From: Planctomycetota bacterium | GTDB taxonomy: Bacteria > Planctomycetota > UBA11346 | Assembly (NCBI GenBank): GCA_024641365.1 | Contig: JAHEDF010000111.1 | Span: 1 to 9,997, forward strand | Reading direction: 5' to 3' | DNA: 9,997 nucleotides | Part shown: positions 1 through 5,510 of the stretch, in pieces | Position numbering within the stretch: the stretch's first letter is position 1 | How the letters are laid out: each line of letters begins with the position of its first letter | Position numbers and translations under genes: made by a program | Notes under the pieces: generated by a model | The model's input: the letters and a program-made list of their open reading frames with translations, nothing else | Databases searched by the model: none | Told to the model about the DNA's origin: nothing

Positions 1-2713
1 CTTTAATGGTATCGCCTAAGGTGGTTGGTTCGGTCGGTGCTTCGACCGTTACTTCAAATTCTGGTTTCTTATATTCTTCGACGCGGAAATTTAAGCGACC
101 AAGTGTATATTTATTACGTTTTTTTCCAGTTTCTGGATGAACAAAATTTTTCGCATAGACCCATACCCGATAGCGGCCCAACAACGCATCGTCGTCTAGA
201 TCTATTCTATTTTGAAAATTACCAAATGTATCTGCTTTAAATTCTTTTTCGAGTATGGTCTTGCCAGTGGGATCACTAATTGACATGAAAAAGTTATGAC
301 CGGCATAACTAGAAATATCATCAAGATCATAGCGCGCTTGACGGACCCATGCATGTAAATGCACCTTTTGGCCTGGTCTGTAAACGGGACGATCTGAAAC
401 GATGTAGGCGGATGTTTGTTGGCGTGAAGTATCGCGATATGGTCTGACATACATGCTCGCAAAACCATAAACGGCAAAACGTCCTTGGTCGGTTTTGGCG
501 GTAATTAAATAGGAATGATCAGTCGGCGCGAGACTGGCATCCGGCACCACTACTCCTTGCGCATCACCATTTTCTGCAAAATTAACGGTGCGCACATGAT
601 ATTTTTTCTCAGTGCGATTGTAATATTGATCATAGCCAAAAAATTCTAGTTGGGCTCCTGGCACAGGTGCACCAGTAATGGCATCTGCAATGTAATAGAG
701 ATGATTATTGTGAATGCGCTTATCAACGATGATCGTATCCGTGATCCATACCAAAATGCGACTGGTATTGCCGTTTGCTACGGTCGCTTTTACTAAATAA
801 AGACCTGCTTCTTTGAGTGGCGCCGTTAATTCTATACGACGATCCCAATGGTCATCAGCCGGAGTCAGCTTCTGATCCCAGGTGGCAGCTTGTTCGCCTA
901 GGTACTTCGCTTCGTCTTTATAAACTAATCGATGTCCAATATAATCAAAATTTACTTGATCACTGTCGAAATCCTTGGGGTCTGATTTCAAATAGGCTTT
1001 TATGTCTGCGATAAACGGTTCGATTTTTACTTTATGGGCAGTGAGGCTCACGTCACTCGCATTACGAAATGAAAATCCAAGCGACACTTGTTTGCCGACA
1101 ATGTGCATGCCTGTGTTTTCGAGTCGGCACCAATTATTGACCAGCTGCGACAAGCGGTCTTGTTTCCAATTATTTTCCCCCGGACCAAACCAGTCTATAC
1201 TTTTTTTCCATTCTTGCGCGGCACGTTCACGTTGCAGACGATTTTCATAAATTGAGGCTAGGTGATTTTGTGCTTTTTCCTCTGGTGTTGGATAGGAATT
1301 GGTCGTTAGAGAAACGGGGCTAAAACCTGGGCCTGACCATAACAGTTTCAAGGCTTCATCGCCAGTTTTCTCAAACATCGAAACGACAATGGGGATGAGG
1401 CCTTTTTTCAAAGTAATGGTCGCGCTTTTTTCATTCCCCAATCCATGCAAGCCATCTTGGTTAATAATAACCTCTTTCCCAATGGTCAGCATTGATCCAT
1501 CATCTGAATCCAAGAAAAAAGTATATTTACCATCTTCTGGTACCGACAACATACCTTCAAAAGTTAGTGCAAAATAGTTCTTGCGCTCAGCAACGGAAAT
1601 ATCGCACAAACCTTTTGGTAACGTTCCTGTTTTACTTGGTTTCAACGTGGAAAAATCTGGTAAGGTATTCCAGTCGCCTTCGTAATATTTATAAGTCAAT
1701 TCACTAATGGGCGACTCGTGTTCAACCTTGCCCTTTCCTGCAATAGCACGAAATATTTTAATGTAATTAAATTCATCTACTGCAGGAAAGCGCTGGACAC
1801 CAGTTGCCAGCTTTGCCAATACTTCATCATCTTTCAGTGTATGAACGGAGTATATGCCGCTTTCTGGTTTTCCATCCTCGTCGTATTCACGCAGTGAACC
1901 AAGTGTCTGTACACCAAATTGCTCATGGAGATATTCTACCCACATTAAATCACATTGTTTTTTGCAGGACGGATCAACTTCGGATGCTTTGTGCAATAAC
2001 CAACGCCAACGTTCACCGTCATTTTTCGCTTCATTCCAATTTTTCGGCAAGTGGTAATAAATCGGTTTATTATTTTCATCGACAGGAGCATATGCATTAC
2101 GGCCATATGCATGCGGAGCATCGTGATCAGGCAACGTATTTATATCGGTTAATGCCTGTAATAGTGTGCTGTTATACTGCCCACGAATAAAGTTGGCAAA
2201 CTCACGATAAAATGCCCCCACTTGTTTAACGTCATCTGCTGCGCCAATTACGGCCTGCGCCTGCTGCATTAATTGTAAGGCACGGATGCGATCACGCTGG
2301 ATGGCACTTACCCATCGACCGCCTTGACGATGATACCCACGCTTAAATTCCCCATCAATTATATACCCCTCATGTTCAAAGTTAAAATATCCGCGCGCAA
2401 CATGACGTAGCACTTGCCAATCGGCGGCATGACTACCCACAATTTTTTCTGCTAGTGCATCCCAACGATCGGAACGCTCTAAATAATAGAGGCAATTTAT
2501 TACCTCACTGACATCTTGGCCTGCTTCCAATCCCCCATTAGCCGGATCGACCACCAGCTTTTGATAAATCTCAAAGGCTTCTTTATGATTGCCCTTTTGC
2601 ATCAACGCTTTGGCTAACATGCGCTCCGTGGGTATGCCTTCAGCACCGACAGCCATTTGAAACAATGAACTAAGGAAAAGTCCTAAGAAACTGACAATTA
2701 ATACGTTACGCAT
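1..2713 (-). CDS. Secreted alpha-2-macroglobulin-like protein with PA14-like domain (N-terminal part; runs off left edge)
   Basis: The reading frame is open from the ATG at 2713-2711 to the left edge (904 codons), so only the N-terminal part is present. AAGGA at 2721-2725 lies 7 bases before the ATG and supports this start. Residues 1-24 look like a Sec signal peptide (MRNVLIVSFL..., cleavage after AVGA); there is no lipobox Cys. Residues about 28-60 resemble a TPR-like helical pair. Residues about 343-465 read like a PA14 beta-barrel (GKYTFFLDSDDGS ... LKLLWSGPGF, W459). Residues about 760-900 match the MG2/MG3 macroglobulin domains (RPVYRPGQKVHLHAWV with Y778, then FRVEEYKKPEFEV). Family knowledge: bacterial alpha-2-macroglobulins are envelope protease traps or large surface proteins. 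The bait region and any CxEQ thioester would lie beyond the edge, so activity cannot be judged. The frame was spot-checked at the start, the middle and the left edge and is unbroken. Confidence 0.88.
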   Translation of the reverse strand, partial: MRNVLIVSFLGLFLSSLFQMAVGAEGIPTERMLAKALMQKGNHKEAFEIYQKLVVDPANGGLEAGQDVSEVINCLYYLERSDRWDALAEKIVGSHAADWQVLRHVARGYFNFEHEGYIIDGEFKRGYHRQGGRWVSAIQRDRIRALQLMQQAQAVIGAADDVKQVGAFYREFANFIRGQYNSTLLQALTDINTLPDHDAPHAYGRNAYAPVDENNKPIYYHLPKNWNEAKNDGERWRWLLHKASEVDPSCKKQCDLMWVEYLHEQFGVQTLGSLREYDEDGKPESGIYSVHTLKDDEVLAKLATGVQRFPAVDEFNYIKIFRAIAGKGKVEHESPISELTYKYYEGDWNTLPDFSTLKPSKTGTLPKGLCDISVAERKNYFALTFEGMLSVPEDGKYTFFLDSDDGSMLTIGKEVIINQDGLHGLGNEKSATITLKKGLIPIVVSMFEKTGDEALKLLWSGPGFSPVSLTTNSYPTPEEKAQNHLASIYENRLQRERAAQEWKKSIDWFGPGENNWKQDRLSQLVNNWCRLENTGMHIVGKQVSLGFSFRNASDVSLTAHKVKIEPFIADIKAYLKSDPKDFDSDQVNFDYIGHRLVYKDEAKYLGEQAATWDQKLTPADDHWDRRIELTAPLKEAGLYLVKATVANGNTSRILVWITDTIIVDKRIHNNHLYYIADAITGAPVPGAQLEFFGYDQYYNRTEKKYHVRTVNFAENGDAQGVVVPDASLAPTDHSYLITAKTDQGRFAVYGFASMYVRPYRDTSRQQTSAYIVSDRPVYRPGQKVHLHAWVRQARYDLDDISSYAGHNFFMSISDPTGKTILEKEFKADTFGNFQNRIDLDDDALLGRYRVWVYAKNFVHPETGKKRNKYTLGRLNFRVEEYKKPEFEVTVEAPTEPTTLGDTIK

Positions 2714-2970
2714 TTTTACATCCTTGATGCCTGCGGTTTTTAATGGCGATATCACCATCGGGTTCTGGTTTCGACACTGGCACTACGGATGACGTCCATT
2801 TTTCTTAGTGAGTTAACTGTTGTATGGTCAAATTGATTCAGGTGGTTCACACGAACACCTATAATCACCAGCTGTGAAAAAATAACGGTGTCACAATGCT
2901 ATTCGGCTAATAATCGCGTTTTCCCCTGGAAAATACGTTTAATCGAAGACGGATTAACCGCAGAGAGCAC

Positions 2971-3099
2971 AGAGAACCGAAGAGAAAAACTGCGCTTTTT
3001 TTCAATAGCCACAAGATTTCCACCTTAGTATTTCTCCGATTCTCCGGTCCTCCATGTAAGTGGCTTATTATTTAGGATATAGTGAGCTGGAATTGGCAT
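2971..3099 (+). repeat. Dispersed purine/pyrimidine-arm element, copy A
   Basis: This stretch shares four blocks, in the same order and at similar spacing, with 5335-5461. They are AGAGAACCGAAG at 2971 (11 of 12 with copy B), GAAAAACTGC near 2983-2992 (9 of 10), a pyrimidine arm CTCCGATTCTCCGGTCCTCC at 3034-3053 (16 of 20), and GGAATTGGCAT at 3089-3099 (10 of 11). The left purine-rich arm and the right pyrimidine-rich arm are partly complementary, so the element can fold on itself. The CAGAGA-rich left flank (AACCGCAGAGAGCACAGAGA) extends it to about 2955. The strand given is arbitrary. The function is unknown; a small dispersed repeat is the simplest reading. Confidence 0.6.
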
Positions 3100-3157
3100 C
3101 ATCAAAATCTTGATTCAAATCGCCAGTTACGTGAGCGACGTGGCAAAATTATTGTAA

Positions 3158-3198
3158 GCAAAAAGGCATTTGCTAACCGTTCATTTTAAAAGATGCCT
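3158..3198 (-). terminator. Possible terminator of ruvX
   Basis: On the minus strand, immediately after the ruvX stop, AGGCAT (3198-3193) can pair with ATGCCT (3169-3164), followed by TTTTTGC. The stem is only 6 bp and the enclosed loop is long (23 bases, containing TTTTAAAA), so this is a weak candidate. Confidence 0.35.
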
Positions 3199-3621
3199 CT
3201 ATTTTTCGCCATCCAAATAACGACGCAGTAAAATAGCGGCTGATTTTGCATCTATTTGCCCTTTTGTCGCTGGCCATTTTCCTTCTTCTTTAAGCGCTTC
3301 CTCTGCTTCACTTGATGAATAGCGCTCATCCACTTTATGGACGGTCAATGGACATACTGCAGCTAATTTTTCAATAAAATCATTCACCCATTTTACGTTA
3401 CCGCCTTTGGAACCATTCGCATTCAGCGGTAAGCCAATCACGAGTGCTTCAACCCCTTCGCGCTTAGCTAATTCTGCAATAATTTGCGCTGCTTTTTCAT
3501 CCGTCTCACGCGGAATAAAACCCAACGGGCGCGTGCTAATGCCTAATTCATCACACGTCGCAATGCCAATTCGCACACGTCCATAATCGATTCCCAGCAA
3601 TCGTTGCGGTGTGCGTGGCAT
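3199..3621 (-). CDS. ruvX: RuvX/YqgF family RNase H-fold nuclease
   Basis: This complete 140-residue protein has the usual length for the YqgF/RuvX family. The family motifs are in order: GIDYGRVRIGIA at about residues 10-21 (first catalytic Asp), VIGLPLNANGS at about 62-72, KVDERYSSSEAE at about 96-107 (acidic catalytic pair), and IDAKSAAILLRRYLD at about 123-137 (last Asp). Members are implicated in pre-16S rRNA 5'-end maturation and were also proposed as Holliday junction resolvases; both rest on family knowledge. The protein is expected to be cytoplasmic. It starts at ATG 3621-3619 and stops with TAG at 3199-3201. The ribosome site is weak (only TAAG upstream). No yqgE-like partner lies upstream; the gene is divergent from rnpB across a repeat-filled spacer and appears to be transcribed alone. 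Confidence 0.93.
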   Translation of the reverse strand: MPRTPQRLLGIDYGRVRIGIATCDELGISTRPLGFIPRETDEKAAQIIAELAKREGVEALVIGLPLNANGSKGGNVKWVNDFIEKLAAVCPLTVHKVDERYSSSEAEEALKEEGKWPATKGQIDAKSAAILLRRYLDGEK

Positions 3622-3701
3622 GGTTACTTATCGCATAACAATTCATTGGAACAACTGGGATATTTTTGCGTACAGTGCATAAGATTGGAAGATTTCGATG
3701 C

Positions 3702-3722
3702 GAGTCCGGAAGTCCGGAAGTC
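3702..3722. repeat. Left inverted arm of the GGACTTCC repeat
   Basis: AGTCCGGAAGTCCGGAAGTC at 3703-3722 is the reverse complement of two and a half units of the array at 3889-3974. The outer 14 bases, GAGTCCGGAAGTCC at 3702-3715, are the exact reverse complement of GGACTTCCGGACTC at 3963-3976. The two therefore look like terminal inverted repeats of a segment of about 275 bp. Confidence 0.75.
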
Positions 3723-3765
3723 TCGCGTGATCGAAATGTAATGACCTACGGATAATTATTTGTTA

Positions 3766-3845
3766 GCTGCAAAAAGGTGTTCGCTATCGCTCAAGATTTT
3801 TGTCGCACATTTAAACCCAGGCGCACAGCGCCACCTTTCTGCAGC
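3766..3845. repeat. Long imperfect stem with nested hairpin
   Basis: GCTGCAAAAAGGTG at 3766-3779 pairs with CACCTTTCTGCAGC at 3832-3845, 13 of 14 positions. A perfect GGCGC-ACA-GCGCC hairpin lies at 3820-3832, overlapping the start of the right arm by one base. The structure sits inside the 3702/3976 inverted repeats, giving a nested palindromic arrangement. No T-run follows on either strand, so it does not look like a terminator. Confidence 0.65.
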
Positions 3846-3888
3846 CGCACAATAAATTCCCCCTCGGAATTCAATTAATGATAATGCA

Positions 3889-3974
3889 GGACTTCCGGAC
3901 TTCCGGACTTCCGGACTTCCGGACTTCCGGACTAAATAAGTGGACTTCCGGACTAAATAAGTGGACTTCCGGAC
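3889..3974. repeat. GGACTTCC tandem array with 21-bp higher-order unit
   Basis: Five exact, contiguous copies of the 8-mer GGACTTCC run from 3889 to 3928. They pass into a 21-bp unit (GGACTTCCGGAC then TAAATAAGT) present at 3921-3941 and 3942-3962, with a partial third copy at 3963-3974. The TCCGGA core is itself a palindrome. The array ends about 12 bases before the rnpB -10 hexamer, so the last copy overlaps the -35 region. Such arrays can change copy number by slippage; whether this one does is unknown. Confidence 0.9.
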
Positions 3975-3985
3975 TCTCGGACTTT

Positions 3986-3994
3986 TGTTATACT
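3986..3994 (+). promoter_or_regulatory. Extended -10 promoter of rnpB
   Basis: TGTTATACT forms an extended -10 (TG at 3986-3987, one base, then TATACT at 3989-3994) and predicts transcription starting around 4001, where the RNase P RNA homology begins. The 17-bp-spaced -35 position falls in the last GGACTTCCGGAC repeat and is a poor match to TTGACA, as is common for extended -10 promoters. Confidence 0.75.
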
Positions 3995-4000
3995 GCCCCT

Positions 4001-4353
4001 CGCCGCCAGACGATCGCGTTTACCTTCGGGTACCGAGGAAAGTCCGGGCTCCGCAGAGCAGGGTGACTGGTAAATCCAGCCGTCTCCAGTCACAAGGGGA
4101 TAGGGACAGTACAACAGAAAGCGAACCGCCAACGATGGGCAACCAACGTTGGTAAGGGTGAAAAGGTGGGGTAAGAGCCCACCGCTCTCTCCGCGAGGCG
4201 AGAGGCATTGCAAACCCCACCCGGAGCAAGCCCAGACCGTGATGAGGTGCTGCTCGCACCAATTGAGTCACAAGTGGGCGCATGAGGTCCGATGGCAACA
4301 TCGGAATTGAGAGAAATGGTCGTCCGCGACAGAACCCGGCTTATCGGCGGCCT
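4001..4353 (+). ncRNA. rnpB: RNase P RNA, bacterial class A
   Basis: This is the catalytic RNA that, with the RnpA protein, removes the 5' leader of pre-tRNAs. The universally conserved blocks are present in order: GAGGAAAGTCCGGGCTCC at 4035-4052, ACAGAAA at 4114-4120, GGTAAGGGTGAAAAGGTG at 4151-4168 followed by GTAAGAGCCCACCG, AAACCCCACCCGGAGCAA from about 4212, AGAAATGGTCGTCC at 4312-4325, and ACAGAACCCGGCTTATCGG at about 4329-4347. GCCGCC (4002-4007) pairs with GGCGGC (4346-4351) as helix P1 and fixes both ends to within a few bases. A GAGGTGC segment near 4245 could be the L15 site that pairs with the tRNA CCA end. At about 350 nt the length is normal for class A. The gene has its own promoter and terminator; the reading frames that cross it are artefacts. 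Confidence 0.97.
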
Positions 4354-4363
4354 TTGTGCACAT

Positions 4364-4400
4364 CATAATCCCCAGCCGCAAGGCTGGGGATTATGGTTTT
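4364..4400 (+). terminator. Strong intrinsic terminator of rnpB
   Basis: CATAATCCCCAGCC (4364-4377), a GCAA tetraloop, and GGCTGGGGATTATG (4382-4395) form a perfect 14-bp stem followed by GTTTT. It lies 11 bases after the rnpB P1 helix. It also shows that the longer in-frame ATG at 4393 cannot be the start of the next gene. Confidence 0.92.
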
Positions 4401-4445
4401 AACAGATTTCCAACTCATGAAGTGCGACCTAAGTGTGCTCCATTT

Positions 4446-4464
4446 GTTACACAGCGGTTACACA
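4446..4464 (+). promoter_or_regulatory. Direct repeat GTTACACA-N3-GTTACACA, possible operator
   Basis: Two exact copies of GTTACACA (4446-4453 and 4457-4464) are separated by GCG, an 11-bp period. The pattern TTACA-N6-TTACA has the layout bound by dimers of OmpR/PhoB-family response regulators. It lies about 60-80 bases before the GTG start at 4525, where a promoter of that gene would be. TTGTTA at 4444-4449 could be a weak -35, with no good -10 after it. Confidence 0.4.
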
Positions 4465-4510
4465 AAAATAACGAATATGCCTTATCGTCAGCGAGTCGAC
4501 TACCTTGAGC

Positions 4511-4517
4511 AGAGGAG
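4511..4517 (+). promoter_or_regulatory. Ribosome binding site selecting the GTG start at 4525
   Basis: AGAGGAG ends 7 bases before GTG at 4525-4527. It is the only strong Shine-Dalgarno match in front of any candidate start of this reading frame, which is why GTG 4525 is preferred over ATG 4477, 4558 or 4567. Confidence 0.7.
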
Positions 4518-4524
4518 AAAACTT

Positions 4525-5271
4525 GTGAATCACCAAACACCTTTGGCAAAAAATAAAATGCATCACATGAGAAAATTCGTCTTACTACCTGGAATACTGC
4601 TGTTGAATCACATCCTTTTATCGACATTACATGCCGAAGAAAATTTTTCTTTACCAGGACTACAAGAACTCACTCCATCAAAAAAAGGTGACTATTCTGA
4701 ACTACCCAATGAACTGCCACAAATATGTGAGGCATCAGCTCATTTCATTGCCACAAAAAAACCAAGCACACAGTTTACTCGAATAACCACGGATCTAGCA
4801 TGGAGTGCATTTACCCAGGAGCATGTAGGTAAATCAATTTCAAAAAAAGAGTGGGATTCTGAATGTAAGGTTAGTTTAAAGGTGGATTTTACCAAACAAC
4901 AAGTCTTAGTCTTTTTTGCCGACCCCAAACAAAGCGCACAAGGTTTTTCAGATATTGAAATTTACGAATTTAATGGGGCTCTAAAAGCTTTTGTTTTTCA
5001 CTACGAAGGATCCGGTCATTTAAATTTACTGCCAAAGAATACTGTTGCTCTTGGCACATACTATGTTGCAGTAATGCCTAAACATAATTACTTAGTTGCA
5101 CCCGAGTTTCATTTTGCGGCACAATCATGGGGCAGAGAGTGCAGCGATTTTTATCCGCCATTTAAAATTACTTTACTGAATGATTACCCTGCCGAACTGC
5201 AATTTAAAAAGACTAATAATGGAAGTGCCAACACCCATTCAGATCCAACCCTCCCACAAAGTAATGGGTGA
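4525..5271 (+). CDS. Secreted protein of unknown function
   Basis: I do not recognise this family. With the GTG start the product has 248 residues. Residues 1-18 are a basic stretch (MNHQTPLAKNKMHHMRK), followed by a hydrophobic core (FVLLPGILLLNHILLSTLHA) and a likely signal-peptidase site before EENF, so it should be exported. No lipobox is present. The mature part has three Cys (in QICEAS, DSECKV and GRECSD) and an alternating hydrophobic pattern (QQVLVFFAD, ALKAFVFHYEGSGH, TYYVAVMPKHNYLV) suggesting a beta-rich fold. The C-terminus (about 20 residues rich in Asn, Ser, Thr, Pro) looks disordered. ATG 4567 (MRKFVLL) would give a more compact signal peptide but lacks an equally good ribosome site. 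It follows the rnpB terminator, so it needs its own promoter; the TTACA direct repeat is a candidate control site. Confidence 0.8.
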   Translation: MNHQTPLAKNKMHHMRKFVLLPGILLLNHILLSTLHAEENFSLPGLQELTPSKKGDYSELPNELPQICEASAHFIATKKPSTQFTRITTDLAWSAFTQEHVGKSISKKEWDSECKVSLKVDFTKQQVLVFFADPKQSAQGFSDIEIYEFNGALKAFVFHYEGSGHLNLLPKNTVALGTYYVAVMPKHNYLVAPEFHFAAQSWGRECSDFYPPFKITLLNDYPAELQFKKTNNGSANTHSDPTLPQSNG

Positions 5272-5280
5272 ATTAATATT

Positions 5281-5309
5281 CCTCATGATTCAATAAGACC
5301 TTAATGAGG
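5281..5309 (+). terminator. Weak hairpin after the 4525 gene, possible terminator
   Basis: CCTCAT (5281-5286) can pair with ATGAGG (5304-5309), 9 bases after the stop codon. The loop is long (17 bases) and no T-run follows directly, so termination activity is doubtful. Confidence 0.2.
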
Positions 5310-5334
5310 TCAAAGCTTTTAATTAATTTCAACA

Positions 5335-5461
5335 AGAGAAACGAAGGTACGGAGGAAAAATTGCAAGAAAACTGTACTGTTATCTCTATTGCTGTCCTCC
5401 GTTTCTCTGTTTCTCCTGTTCAAGCCTTTCCGATTATCAAAAATAGATCCGGCATTGGCAT
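5335..5461 (+). repeat. Dispersed purine/pyrimidine-arm element, copy B
   Basis: Same block order and orientation as copy A: AGAGAAACGAAG at 5335, GAAAAATTGC near 5354-5363, CTCCGTTTCTCTGTTTCTCC at 5397-5416 and GGCATTGGCAT at 5451-5461. Total span differs by only 2 bases (127 versus 129). ACGGAGGA (5349-5356) pairs exactly with TCCTCCGT (5395-5402), and weaker pairing extends outward to about 5334 and 5416, forming an imperfect hairpin. It fills most of the spacer between the convergent 4525 and 5511 genes. Confidence 0.65.
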
Positions 5462-5510
5462 GAATGCATCTACGCAGCATAAATCGGCATAAATTAAATA
5501 ATCGGTGAGA

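Larger units (their letters stand above)
2714..3198. other. Spacer between the macroglobulin gene and ruvX; no gene seen
   Basis: About 485 bases with no credible coding frame. It holds copy A of the dispersed element (2971-3099) and a short hairpin AGGTgGTTC-ACAC-GAACACCT at 2840-2860 with one bulged G. A terminator-like stem for ruvX sits at its right end. The macroglobulin promoter must lie here or further upstream, because that gene follows ruvX on the same strand, but I found no clear -10/-35 pair. Confidence 0.6.
3622..4000. other. Divergent ruvX/rnpB spacer filled with repeats; no gene seen
   Basis: About 380 noncoding bases between two divergent transcription units. It contains a 20-base repeat arm (3703-3722), a long imperfect stem (3766-3845), a GGACTTCC tandem array (3889-3974) and the rnpB promoter. 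The ruvX promoter should lie between about 3625 and 3700, but I could not choose a convincing -10/-35 pair. Confidence 0.6.

Noticed and set aside
202..2190. Several small reading frames antisense or out of frame to the macroglobulin gene
   Set aside because: The minus-strand macroglobulin frame is continuous with recognisable domains through this stretch, so these are shadows.
3889..3974. Possible CRISPR array
   Set aside because: Units of 8 and 21 bp are contiguous with no unique spacers, and no cas gene is present.
3878..4066. Plus-strand reading frame with repeated DFRTSGL and LNKWTSG peptides
   Set aside because: It is the translation of the GGACTTCC tandem array and runs into rnpB; the peptide repeat merely mirrors the DNA repeat.
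3953..4301. Reading frames on both strands across the RNase P RNA
   Set aside because: The conserved rnpB blocks and its promoter and terminator explain this region fully.
5439..5467. Terminator for the TPR gene on the minus strand (GCATT-CATGCC-AATGC then a T5 run)
   Set aside because: The stem is only 5 bp and the T-run is 8 bases away from it; too weak to annotate.
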